Shown here: piece by piece, positions 18,428 to 26,936 of the stretch
Layout: every line of letters begins with the position of its first letter
How positions within the stretch are numbered: the first letter of the stretch is position 1
Source: Candidatus Hydrothermarchaeum profundi
Lineage (GTDB): Archaea; Hydrothermarchaeota; Hydrothermarchaeia; Hydrothermarchaeales; Hydrothermarchaeaceae
DNA length: 64,000 bases
Reading direction: 5' to 3'
NCBI GenBank assembly: GCA_002011125.2
Contig: MTMF02000009.1
Coordinates: 1,518,989 to 1,582,988, forward strand
Made by a program: the position numbers and the translations under genes
The notes under the pieces: model-generated
The model's input: the letters and a program-made list of their open reading frames with translations, nothing else
Databases searched by the model: none
What the model was told of the DNA's origin: nothing

Positions 18428-19699
18428 ATGACTCAAATAGAATTAGCTAGGAAGGGAGCAACATCAAAGGAAATGGAGGAAATAAGCCAGAGGGAAGGAA
18501 TAGAAGTTGAAATACTTAGAAGAAGGGTAGCGTCAGGTAAAATAGTGATACCGCGAAATGTGGTAAGGGAGGATATTACTGCAATTGGCGTAGGATACGG
18601 TCTAAGAGTTAAGGTGAATGCCAATATAGGTACTTCTCCAGATCGCTCCTCGGCTGAAGAAGAGATAAAGAAGGCCGAGATAGCGGTTAGATATGGAGCT
18701 GACACGCTTATGGACCTTAGTACTGGGGGGGATCTGGATAAGATCAGAAGGAGGATAATGGAGATCCCGGTGCCTCTTGGAACGGTGCCTATCTACCAAA
18801 TTGCTGTTGAAGCTACGAGAAAAAAGGGGTCTATAGTTGAAATAACCGAAGATGATGTATTTAGCGTTATCGAGAATCAAGCAAAAGAAGGCGTTGACTT
18901 TATGACGATCCATGCAGGTATAACTAGTGATAGCTTACAGACCCTTCTTAATCAAAAAAGACTTACGGGTATAGTTAGTAGAGGAGGATCATTACTGGCT
19001 TCATGGATGCTTCACAATGATAAAGAGAACCCATTATATGAGGAATTCGATTATTTGCTAGAAATTGCAAAAGAATACGATGTGACCTTGAGCCTAGGGG
19101 ATGCCCTACGACCGGGGAGTATACACGACGCTACTGATAAGCCGCAAATACATGAACTCCACATCCTCGCTGAGCTGGTTGAGAAGTCGAGAGAGAAAGG
19201 TGTTCAGTGTATGGTAGAAGGACCGGGGCACATACCTATTAACGAGATCGAAGCTAATGTAATATTGGAAAAGAGAATATGTAAGGGAGCTCCCTTCTAT
19301 GTTCTTGGTCCAATAGTTACTGATATCGCTCCAGGATACGATCATATTACAGCTGCTATTGGCGGTGCCATAGCGGCCATGGCCGGAGCAGATTTCCTAT
19401 GCTATGTCACTCCTTCTGAACACTTAGCCCTGCCTGAAATTGAAGACGTCAAGCTAGGAGTTATAGCTGCAAAAATAGCTGCACATGCTGCTGACATTGC
19501 TAAAGGACTAGATCTCGAGAAAGACTATGAGATGTCTAAGGCTAGAGCGGATCTTGATTGGGAGAAGCAGTTTAAAGTCTGTATTGATTCTGATAAGGCA
19601 TCTAAACTAAGAAGAGAGCGTCATCCGAAAGATGAGAGAGTTTGCACGATGTGTGGCGAATTCTGCGCAATGAAGACCGTAAAAGAGTTTTTCAGTTAA
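18428..19699 (+). CDS. thiC: Phosphomethylpyrimidine synthase ThiC
   Basis: 423 aa, the short archaeal and anaerobe length. ThiC is a radical-SAM-like enzyme that converts 5-aminoimidazole ribotide to hydroxymethylpyrimidine phosphate in thiamine synthesis. Seen here are NANIGTSPDRS, MDLSTGGDLDKIR, the substrate segment MVEGPGHIPINEIE, and the C-terminal cluster motif CTMCGEFCAMK, which binds the 4Fe-4S cluster. The leader is only 39 nt and has no TPP riboswitch. The start seems leaderless. The end overlaps the convergent pilin-like gene by 4 nt. Confidence 0.96.
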   Translation: MTQIELARKGATSKEMEEISQREGIEVEILRRRVASGKIVIPRNVVREDITAIGVGYGLRVKVNANIGTSPDRSSAEEEIKKAEIAVRYGADTLMDLSTGGDLDKIRRRIMEIPVPLGTVPIYQIAVEATRKKGSIVEITEDDVFSVIENQAKEGVDFMTIHAGITSDSLQTLLNQKRLTGIVSRGGSLLASWMLHNDKENPLYEEFDYLLEIAKEYDVTLSLGDALRPGSIHDATDKPQIHELHILAELVEKSREKGVQCMVEGPGHIPINEIEANVILEKRICKGAPFYVLGPIVTDIAPGYDHITAAIGGAIAAMAGADFLCYVTPSEHLALPEIEDVKLGVIAAKIAAHAADIAKGLDLEKDYEMSKARADLDWEKQFKVCIDSDKASKLRRERHPKDERVCTMCGEFCAMKTVKEFFS

Positions 19700-21354
19700 T
19701 ATTCTATTATAACATAGATCTGATCCCATTCAAAGTCCTGGTTACCTGAGCCCCCATTTTCATATTTAACCTGTACATCTTGGATCTCTGTTGCATGAAG
19801 TGATGAGGATATAGAAGTGAAGTAGGAGGTTACGTCCAGACTATATATTGCATACGAGCTTGTTGCTTGTCCAGTAAAAGTACCCCACTCATAAGCAGAA
19901 CTATTCCCTACTGAGATAGTCCTTGAAGGGTTTCCTACAGTTCTCCTGTCTCTCCAGTAGACTACGCATGAGGTGATCTCTCCTATACTGCCAGTGGGGT
20001 CATCGAACTTCACGATTTCAATATCCCCGGGGTCAACGGTTATTATATTTGTACTCTCTGCATTGTCAAGCTCTGTATCAATTATATCTGAACTTCCGCT
20101 AGCATTTCCTCCGCTATAAAGTATCTCGGTCTTGTTTCCTTCTCCTACCCTACCTAATCGCATAAGGTTTGAGTCTTCGTTTCCAAAGGAGTCCTCTGCC
20201 CTCACAATATAATAATAGGCAGTAGTGCCTACACTAGAGTCATTATAGGATGTTGAAGTCGTAGTTGCTATTGGTGTAGCAGGAGTAAAATCGCTTGAAG
20301 TTCCCCTATATATCTTATAGGTTATGGGAGCACTATCATCCGTTGCCGGCTGCCATGACAAGATAACATACCCTGAGTAATCCTCTAATTTTTGCAAGCC
20401 ATTAAACCATGGCGGTGTAGTATCTAGGGCTTCAGCCGGAGAGAAACTACCTGGCATTACCACAGCTGAATTGTAGGTAGAGGATCCATAGACAAGCTCA
20501 ATACACCTGCTGCCTCCTCCACTAACTGAAACTTCAAGTTTAAGCATATCTCCATAGGGGATCGTCAGGCCAGCGGTATTAGTTATGGTAAACACATATA
20601 ATGTAGACTCGTTTAGCTTGTTTTCTGACTCTTTACCTATAGTAGTACCATTGTGCGATAGTTTTACTGTTACGCTTGGCTCATTTGTCGGATTTATCTG
20701 GAGGTATGTATCTATGTTTCCAGTTATATTAAAATCTCCTGTTGAATTCAGTGGATCAATTATCCATGAAACAGAACTACCCCCACAGATAGTTTCATTT
20801 ACTTGTGTAGTTCCCTCGTTAAAGCTTAGATTATGTCCTGTAACCAGAAAGAGCACCGCTTGGGGCATGGTTGCCTCTTGTTCTGATTGAGTCGCTTCTG
20901 TGGCGCAACTATCCGCTAGTTCTAGAGGCCCGAGCATCCCCTCGATTCGAGTGCTTAGTCCAGTTATATTTACAGCTATTCCTCGCGTAATATCGTTGAT
21001 ATTCCCTATTTTTATGATGTCCCCAGAGCTATCATAAGTCACATTAATCTCTTCTTCAGCTATTGATATATTAAATCCTGTATAGTTCTCTTCTATATAA
21101 GAGGCCCATTCCCCTGAGAGGTTGTTTTTAATTGCAGTAGTATCATTCCCATAGAGGAGGAAATAACTGCAGCCTGCTTTTTTAAAGCTGTTCTTTATGT
21201 CTTGATATGTATAGTATGTTGCATCTGCCTTAAGAAGAAGTAATGTGGCATCACTTCCAGATTCTGCCATGTGGATAAACGAGGCAGCTAATATAATAGC
21301 AGGAATTGTCAGCAGAAAAGCCATTGCACTAAACACAAAACCTCTATTATCCAA
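19696..21354 (-). CDS. Pilin-like secreted protein with fibronectin type III domain
   Basis: 552 aa. It starts at TTG 21354, with GGAGGG eight bases upstream. The N-terminus DNRGFVFSAMAFLLTIPA is a short charged stretch, R-G, then a hydrophobic helix, as in class III (type IV pilin) signals cut between G and F. Middle residues hold beta-rich extracellular domains with sequons. A fibronectin type III domain spans about 315-405 (PPWFNGLQKLE, VILSWQPATDD, YYYIVRAEDS). The C-terminal 120 residues resemble a jelly-roll (VSVGNSS-like strands). It is the last gene of a three-gene operon whose products share the N-terminal motif. Probably part of an adhesive surface structure; inference. Confidence 0.75.
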   Translation of the reverse strand: MDNRGFVFSAMAFLLTIPAIILAASFIHMAESGSDATLLLLKADATYYTYQDIKNSFKKAGCSYFLLYGNDTTAIKNNLSGEWASYIEENYTGFNISIAEEEINVTYDSSGDIIKIGNINDITRGIAVNITGLSTRIEGMLGPLELADSCATEATQSEQEATMPQAVLFLVTGHNLSFNEGTTQVNETICGGSSVSWIIDPLNSTGDFNITGNIDTYLQINPTNEPSVTVKLSHNGTTIGKESENKLNESTLYVFTITNTAGLTIPYGDMLKLEVSVSGGGSRCIELVYGSSTYNSAVVMPGSFSPAEALDTTPPWFNGLQKLEDYSGYVILSWQPATDDSAPITYKIYRGTSSDFTPATPIATTTSTSYNDSSVGTTAYYYIVRAEDSFGNEDSNLMRLGRVGEGNKTEILYSGGNASGSSDIIDTELDNAESTNIITVDPGDIEIVKFDDPTGSIGEITSCVVYWRDRRTVGNPSRTISVGNSSAYEWGTFTGQATSSYAIYSLDVTSYFTSISSSLHATEIQDVQVKYENGGSGNQDFEWDQIYVIIEY

Positions 21355-21357
21355 AAT

Positions 21358-22179
21358 TTATTCCCTCCAGATTTTCAAGGTGACCCAGGCAAACTGCCGT
21401 TTTATAGCGTTAGAATAAGTAACCAAGTCTTGACCTATATTGCTTGGAGCTCTAATTACATAGAAACTGCCTTCTCTCTTTGGGTTTGCGGAGACCTTAA
21501 TATACACATAGTTGTCTTGTCCTTCTATTAGAAGGCTTTCGTCGAGTTGGACTTTCGCGTAGGTATCAGCTGCAGTCATAAATGAGGTCCAACTACCACC
21601 CCTAAGGTCATCACAGGTCTGCTGTGAACTATAAATTGCATACCATGCTCTCACACCTGCATCCTCAGCGATTCCCTCCAAATAATAGTTGAATTTATCA
21701 AAATCCCCAGATGCTATATAGAAGGAACTCTCATATATAGGAGGATTATTCCCATTTCTAGGGCAAAGTTCTTCTGCGACCGATGATCCACTATGGGACA
21801 CTTGGGCGATTACGCCGAGTAGTTTATATAACTTTATAAAGTCAAGTCTCTTTGCCACGGAAATATCCTTGGCCGCACTGAGGTTACCATGCGTCACATT
21901 AACTAATATGGAACCATTATATTCCAATTGATAGCTGTAATTATAATAGCTTGGTACCAAAGTTTGCAGTACCTGTGTTACAACACTTTCATTAGTCTCT
22001 TCAGTATTCTTTCTAGCAATCATAACTTCTAGTACATCCTGAGCAACTCTCTCCTCTCTTATAAGCCCCCATGAGTGTAGAGTCTCTGACCCGCCTATCT
22101 GCGATACCGCTGCAACTATAATAAAGACCGGTATGAGTGCCAGTACGGCATCCATGGTAAATATAAATGCCCTGTTCAT
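21358..22179 (-). CDS. Pilin-like protein with short class III-type signal
   Basis: 273 aa from the ATG at 22179, which overlaps the stop of the previous gene (TAATG); a GTG at 22188 would add three residues. MNRAFIFTMDAVLALIPVF matches the N-termini of both neighbours (N-R-A/G, F-T/S, x-D/A, L-A-L-I-P). After the helix comes a region of about 240 aa with Cys residues (LCPRNGNNP, TCDDLRGGSW) and sequons but no recognised domain. It probably assembles with its neighbours through the hydrophobic helix. Confidence 0.7.
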   Translation of the reverse strand: MNRAFIFTMDAVLALIPVFIIVAAVSQIGGSETLHSWGLIREERVAQDVLEVMIARKNTEETNESVVTQVLQTLVPSYYNYSYQLEYNGSILVNVTHGNLSAAKDISVAKRLDFIKLYKLLGVIAQVSHSGSSVAEELCPRNGNNPPIYESSFYIASGDFDKFNYYLEGIAEDAGVRAWYAIYSSQQTCDDLRGGSWTSFMTAADTYAKVQLDESLLIEGQDNYVYIKVSANPKREGSFYVIRAPSNIGQDLVTYSNAIKRQFAWVTLKIWRE

Positions 22180-24005
22180 TATTTCCACACATATACTTTT
22201 ATCTTACCTGTCTCTATACCTGTTAAGAAATCTGTTCTAGGCGTGCCTGATTGTATAAATACTCCTGTCCTTCTGTTATTTCTTCTAAACATCGGCCAAT
22301 CTGAACCACTGCCCATGGTATTAAATACGTAGAGGTAGTTGTCATTTGAGCCTACTGCTATGTCTAGTATGCCATCACCATCTAAGTCTGCTACCGCTGG
22401 AGAAGAGATAATTTGGCCTCCAGTAGCGTATCTCCATCTCAAGGTGCCATCATGATTGAGGATATATAGATAGTGGTCATTTGACCCTATAATTACTTCT
22501 AACTTACAGTCTCCATCTACATCGGCAATAGCAGGGGAAGACCTAACATCTCCTCCGGTTTCATAGCTCCATAGAAGGGAACCGTCCTCGCTGTTAACTG
22601 CGTAAATCTTATCATCATCTGACCCGAATATTACTTCCTTTTTTCCATCTTCATCTATATCTGCAAGCGCTGGTGAACTCCGTATCCTATCGCCCGCTGT
22701 GAAGTTCCATAACGAGCTACCGTCATCTCCATTTAATGCATAAAGAACATCGTTATCAGAGCCCACTATGACCTCTTTTATGCCATCGTCATCTACATCA
22801 TAGACTGCCGCTGAAGAGATTACGTCACTTGGAGTAGGTAAGGCAAAGCTCCAAATAGAAATAGGCGGCCAGCCATTGGTGAAGCCTTCAATATAGTCAT
22901 CAAAGGATCCCTCTCTCTCCCCTCCTACGATGATATCATAGTCACCATCATTACTTACATCTTCTAGTACTGGAGTTGCCACGATTTTTCGCTTCCACTG
23001 CGAATAGTTTTGCCCTGTCGTATTCAAAATAACTAACTTATCATCTTGTTCATAGGGTATGCTTGTATCCCCCGCCCCAATAACAATCCAAGTTTCTCCC
23101 CCTACATCGCCTACCGCTGGAGAAGAAAAGATAGGACTTCCAATCTCATAGCTCCATGCTAAGGAGCCGTCGTGATTGATTGAGTAGACATCTTCGTCGG
23201 TTGATCCTACAATAATTTCGTAAAATCCATCATCATCTAGGTCTGCATATGCAGGTGAAGATGAAGGGTAGTTATTCCCGCTGAACTCTACAGAGTAACC
23301 TTTATCTGAGGTGCTCCAGTTTTTTGTTCCGTCACTATTTAAGGCATATACATTGTTGTCATGAGATCCAAATACCACTTTATTTCCGTCACCGTATAAA
23401 TCAACGATCAAAGGAGATGACATTACACGTCCTCCTGTTTGATACTTCCATTTTAATCCAAAGCTGACATTGAGGAGACCAATTACCCTTTCCGCCACAT
23501 CTAGCCGTGTAGCTGAGGAGATATTAGAAGAAATGCTTGCACTATCATTAGTAAGAACAAGCTCTCCAGATTGATATACCCCCATTATATCAAGCTTTGT
23601 GTTTCCAGAGGAGTTTATTATCTGTATCCGTAGGTTATATCCCCCTGATAGCTTTTTTATAGATTCTTTTAGCTGAGAGCTACTAATATTACTTGAAATT
23701 GCTTCTAACTTTGCTGGATCGAGAATGTGGTTGAGAGTCGCATTTACATATTCACATGTGTCCATTTTAGATGCAAATCCTAATACCTCCACAGAGGTAC
23801 TATCCCATATCTCTGGCTTTCCAGGAGTTTTTATTAGAATATCAGCAATATCAGATGCGGTTCTATGACTTGAGAATATTAAAACATAATCTTGAACTTG
23901 AGTAGCTACACCTGACATAGCATTGGCTGACATGCCGAGAATTATCGTTATAGGGACTAAAGCTAAAAGAAGATCTAAAGTAAAGAGCTGGGCTCTATTG
24001 CTCAT
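22179..24005 (-). CDS. Pilin-like protein fused to FG-GAP/PQQ-type beta-propeller
   Basis: 608 aa. NRAQLFTLDLLLALVP at the N-terminus is the pilin-like signal and helix. Residues about 30-185 are a linker with helices. From about 190 to 580 there are repeats with G-x-V-x-S-S-P-A-x-A-D-x-D-x-D-G (SSPALADIDEDGKKEV, SSPAIADVDGDCKLEV, SSPAVADLDGDGILD), calcium-binding FG-GAP/integrin-like turns, each followed by VIFGS..D..IYA strands. This is a propeller of about seven or eight blades. It is the first gene of the operon, with an A+T-rich promoter region at 24006-24100. Such a propeller on a pilin would be displayed at the surface; adhesion is inference. Confidence 0.8.
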   Translation of the reverse strand: MSNRAQLFTLDLLLALVPITIILGMSANAMSGVATQVQDYVLIFSSHRTASDIADILIKTPGKPEIWDSTSVEVLGFASKMDTCEYVNATLNHILDPAKLEAISSNISSSQLKESIKKLSGGYNLRIQIINSSGNTKLDIMGVYQSGELVLTNDSASISSNISSATRLDVAERVIGLLNVSFGLKWKYQTGGRVMSSPLIVDLYGDGNKVVFGSHDNNVYALNSDGTKNWSTSDKGYSVEFSGNNYPSSSPAYADLDDDGFYEIIVGSTDEDVYSINHDGSLAWSYEIGSPIFSSPAVGDVGGETWIVIGAGDTSIPYEQDDKLVILNTTGQNYSQWKRKIVATPVLEDVSNDGDYDIIVGGEREGSFDDYIEGFTNGWPPISIWSFALPTPSDVISSAAVYDVDDDGIKEVIVGSDNDVLYALNGDDGSSLWNFTAGDRIRSSPALADIDEDGKKEVIFGSDDDKIYAVNSEDGSLLWSYETGGDVRSSPAIADVDGDCKLEVIIGSNDHYLYILNHDGTLRWRYATGGQIISSPAVADLDGDGILDIAVGSNDNYLYVFNTMGSGSDWPMFRRNNRRTGVFIQSGTPRTDFLTGIETGKIKVYVWK

Positions 24006-24125
24006 AATACCACTAATATAGAGACTAAACTATAAATGTGTCGTAAATAAATTACATATCTATATATACGCAGGGAATATAAAAGGTTCCGGTCATATTT
24101 TGCTCTGCTATTTTAGGCAATATGG

Positions 24126-24133
24126 TTTATATA
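24126..24133 (+). promoter_or_regulatory. TATA box of the RNase HIII-like gene
   Basis: TTTATATA stands about 27 nt (centre) upstream of ATG 24157, the normal archaeal distance to the transcription start. With no Shine-Dalgarno sequence before the ATG, a leaderless message is likely. This decides for the 24157 start over ATG 24100, which would lie upstream of the promoter. Confidence 0.6.
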
Positions 24134-24156
24134 CGCTCTACCGCTATTCAGTAAGC

Positions 24157-24768
24157 ATGATAGCTGGAAGCGATGAAGCAGGGAAAGGAGACTATTTTGG
24201 TTATATCGTCGTTGCATGCGTTTGCTGTAAGGAATCTATACTCAAGGAAATGAGTATAAGAGACTCTAAATCGTTGAGTGAGAAACAAATTTTTCGTTTT
24301 GAAAAAAAAATTAAGGAGAAATGTGTTTGGAAAGTATTTTCCCTTTCGCCAAGGAGATATAATCAGCTTCATAAGGATACGGGAGGAAAATATAACTTGA
24401 ATCAAGTATTAGGATGGCTTCACGCTAAAGCTATTGAGGAGATTACTAAGAACTGCAGTCCTAAGCGGATAATTGTAGATAAGTTTGGTAAAGAGGATAA
24501 TGTACTACGTAACCTGAGAAAGAATATTAAAAAAAATATATATTTTTTAACTCGGGGAGAAGAAGATGCTGCTGTGGCCGCTGCCTCGATTTTAGCAAGA
24601 GCTGAGTTTCTCCGTAAACATAGGTACTTATCGAGAAAATATGGGATTGAGTTTCCCCTTGGCTCTGCTCATGTAAAAGAGGCAGCCTACAGGTTTATAG
24701 AATTATATGGGAAAGAGAGGTTGGTCGAAGTAGCGAAAGTCCATTTTAAGATTACGAGAGAGCTGTAG
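24157..24768 (+). CDS. rnhC: Ribonuclease HIII-like protein lacking the N-terminal domain
   Basis: 203 aa. It degrades RNA in RNA-DNA hybrids. GSDEAGKGDYFG at 4-15 is the RNase HIII form of motif I (D-E-A/V-G-x-G-D-x-F-G), unlike the DEAGRGP of RNase HII usual in archaea. DSKSLSEKQI, VDKFG and RGEEDAAVAAASILAR supply the other acidic residues. The TBP-like substrate-binding domain of about 80 aa normal in RNase HIII is absent, so the protein is only the catalytic domain. The start was chosen because motif I begins at once, as in RNase H families, and because a TATA box at 24126 fits a leaderless transcript. Confidence 0.85.
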   Translation: MIAGSDEAGKGDYFGYIVVACVCCKESILKEMSIRDSKSLSEKQIFRFEKKIKEKCVWKVFSLSPRRYNQLHKDTGGKYNLNQVLGWLHAKAIEEITKNCSPKRIIVDKFGKEDNVLRNLRKNIKKNIYFLTRGEEDAAVAAASILARAEFLRKHRYLSRKYGIEFPLGSAHVKEAAYRFIELYGKERLVEVAKVHFKITREL

Positions 24769-24773
24769 AAAAG

Positions 24774-24783
24774 TTTATTTAAA
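24774..24783 (+). promoter_or_regulatory. TATA box of the HTH-protein gene
   Basis: TTTATTTAAA, centred about 28 nt before ATG 24807, overlaps the end of the rnhC region. There is no Shine-Dalgarno sequence before 24807, so a leaderless start is likely; this supports 24807 over the ATG at 24789. Confidence 0.55.
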
Positions 24784-24806
24784 AAAGCTTGCATACATTC
24801 ACCTAT

Positions 24807-25385
24807 ATGAAGGTTATTAGCAAGTCACACAGTAGCGGTGATGTTAGTAAGGCTCTAGACGATACTATACATGACATTAATGAGGAATTGAAGAAAGTGG
24901 ATGGACTGATTACAAAACTTGACTGCGAGATATCCGCTGGCCCTTCTGGTGCCTGTGTTGTTATTACTGCCGTGGTTAATGGGAACCAGCCAAGGCACAA
25001 AGAAATAGTAGGCGTGAATGTAAGAGGAGTAAGTAGAGACCATTCAATAAAGAAAGCATCTGATAGGCTCAATCAGTTACTAGGAGATAGAAATGGAGAA
25101 ATAGTCGATATTTTTTCGAAAACTATTGTCACACCACTTCCAGGAAGGGTTTACACTACGATGGTGGCTGCTGTTAATGAAGAAGTAATGGAAGAAGTTG
25201 GTGATGCAAATATTAGAAGACAAAGATTAAAGAAGACTTTAGAGTTGCTTAATAATGACCCATCCGCTATAAATATTGCGAAGGTAGCTGAAGTTTTTGG
25301 TGTATCTAGAAGCATGATATATAGGGATCTTGAGATACTCGGTTTTCAAAGAGTTTCAGAAGGGGCTCCCGTGCTTAAAAAGTAG
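24807..25385 (+). CDS. HTH-containing protein of unknown function
   Basis: 192 aa. Residues 1-135 form an alpha/beta domain (MKVISKSHSSGDV, ACVVITAVVNG, TTMVAAVNEEVME) that I do not recognise. The C-terminal 50 residues are a helix-turn-helix (INIAKVAEVFGVSRSMIYRDL, about 155-175), so DNA binding is likely. It sits between rnhC and the nucleotide kinase gene with its own TATA box. It could be a small-molecule-binding regulator, but that is a guess. Confidence 0.7.
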   Translation: MKVISKSHSSGDVSKALDDTIHDINEELKKVDGLITKLDCEISAGPSGACVVITAVVNGNQPRHKEIVGVNVRGVSRDHSIKKASDRLNQLLGDRNGEIVDIFSKTIVTPLPGRVYTTMVAAVNEEVMEEVGDANIRRQRLKKTLELLNNDPSAINIAKVAEVFGVSRSMIYRDLEILGFQRVSEGAPVLKK

Positions 25386-25401
25386 CTGAGATGTGCATTA
25401 G

Positions 25402-25944
25402 ATGATAATTCTTTTAACCGGAACCCCTGGAACGGGTAAGACTACAGTTTCAAGGTTATTTTCTAAAAAATATGGTTTCCGGAAGATTAGCATTAATGAT
25501 ATTGCTACCTCGGAGGTCTGTGAAGGCGTAGAAAAGGGAAGCAGACTAGTTAATATTGAAAAGTTATCTGATAAAATCTCTCAAATAGTCTCAGGAGATG
25601 CAATAATTGAGGGGCATTTATCTCATTATTTACCTTATGGGGATATTGTAATAGTTTTAAGGACAAGACCAGATGTGCTTGAGAAAAGGCTGATTAAGAA
25701 GGGATTTGATAAGGATAAAATCGCTGAAAATCTTGAGGCTGAGGCTCTCGATGTATGTCTAATAGAGAGTATTGAGAGGCATAGAAAAGTTTATGAGATA
25801 GATACTACAAAAAAAAAGGTTCCAGATGTCGTAGCTGACATGAAGAAGATATTGGAGGGAAGATGGGAGGAATTTGTTCCGGGGAAAATTGACTGGAGTG
25901 AAAATTTTTTCGACGTTAAACGTAATAAAAAAAAGGTGATGTAA
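25402..25944 (+). CDS. Archaeal adenylate kinase-like nucleotide kinase (AK6/Fap7 family)
   Basis: 180 aa. The Walker A GTPGTGKTT at 7-15 opens the protein. The short length, absence of a large lid, DAIIEGHLSHYLPYGDIV and VLRTRPDVLEKRL match the AK6/Fap7 group, which acts in small-subunit ribosome maturation and as a broad NMP kinase. It starts 16 nt after the HTH gene and its stop is followed directly by htpX. Confidence 0.9.
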   Translation: MIILLTGTPGTGKTTVSRLFSKKYGFRKISINDIATSEVCEGVEKGSRLVNIEKLSDKISQIVSGDAIIEGHLSHYLPYGDIVIVLRTRPDVLEKRLIKKGFDKDKIAENLEAEALDVCLIESIERHRKVYEIDTTKKKVPDVVADMKKILEGRWEEFVPGKIDWSENFFDVKRNKKKVM

Positions 25945-25945
25945 T

Positions 25946-26896
25946 ATGATGTTGCAATTGAGGATGTATCTGTTGCTTGGTATAATGTTCGCTATAGTAT
26001 ATGCGCTGATAGTGGTTATTCTGCCGCCGGCAGACTTTTTGACGTATGGTATCCTTGCCTCTGGGATGATGTTTATCCAGTACATGATAGGACCAAAGAT
26101 GGTAGAGTTATCGATGAGAGTTAAATATGTCTCAGAGGAAGAAGCTCCCGAGTTGCATCAGATGGTTGAAGAGCTTGCTAGGGCCGCAAATATACCTAAA
26201 CCTAAAGTTGGAATTTCGCCAGTCCAACTTCCTAATGCTTTTGCTTTTGGAAGATCAATAAGTGATGGCCGTGTCTGCGTAACTGAGGGTATCTTAGGTC
26301 TATTAAGTAAAGATGAGCTTAGGGCGGTTCTCGGACACGAAATATCCCACTTAAAGAATAGGGACGTGACTATTATAACAATGCTTAGTGTGATCCCAAC
26401 TATTTGCTGGTATATCGCATGGAGCACAATGTGGGGCGGCTATGGTAGGGATCGCAGGGGAAGTCAGGCGTATATTGGAATCGTGGCATTTATCCTCTAC
26501 TTTTTAACCAATCTTCTTGTGCTTTATGGGTCTAGGATAAGGGAGTACTTCGCAGATAGAGGAAGTGTCATGCTTGGTAATCCTCCTCATCATTTAGCTA
26601 CAGCACTCTATAAGCTCGTATATGGGAGTGCCAAGACTCCGAGAGAGTCTCTTAAACAGATGGAGGGATACAAAGCCTTTTTCCTTAATGATCCTTCTAG
26701 AGCTAGACAGGAGATAGCGGAGCTTAGCCAGCTTGACCTGGATCTTAGTGGAACTATAGACAAAGATGAGCTTGAGATGATAAGAAGAGGAAGGATCTCA
26801 CTTAGTACGACGGATAGGCTTATAGAATTATTAAGTACACATCCCAATATGCTTAAGAGGATAAAATATCTGTCAGAGCTGCAAAGCACCTCTTAA
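25946..26896 (+). CDS. htpX: HtpX-like membrane zinc metalloprotease (M48)
   Basis: 316 aa. It is an integral membrane endopeptidase that degrades damaged membrane proteins. Two N-terminal transmembrane helices (about 8-28 and 33-50) are visible. The zinc site HEISH (H-E-x-x-H) lies in VLGHEISHLKNRD at about 130-142, followed by two more helices and the second-ligand region REYFADRGSVM (third ligand E). The C-terminus is about 80 aa of helical extension. AAGGTGAT precedes the start at normal spacing. The family assignment is secure; the physiological substrates are not. Confidence 0.93.
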   Translation: MMLQLRMYLLLGIMFAIVYALIVVILPPADFLTYGILASGMMFIQYMIGPKMVELSMRVKYVSEEEAPELHQMVEELARAANIPKPKVGISPVQLPNAFAFGRSISDGRVCVTEGILGLLSKDELRAVLGHEISHLKNRDVTIITMLSVIPTICWYIAWSTMWGGYGRDRRGSQAYIGIVAFILYFLTNLLVLYGSRIREYFADRGSVMLGNPPHHLATALYKLVYGSAKTPRESLKQMEGYKAFFLNDPSRARQEIAELSQLDLDLSGTIDKDELEMIRRGRISLSTTDRLIELLSTHPNMLKRIKYLSELQSTS

Positions 26897-26936
26897 AGCG
26901 CATCTGTTAAATAGGATAACCTTCTTCTCGTGGAAT

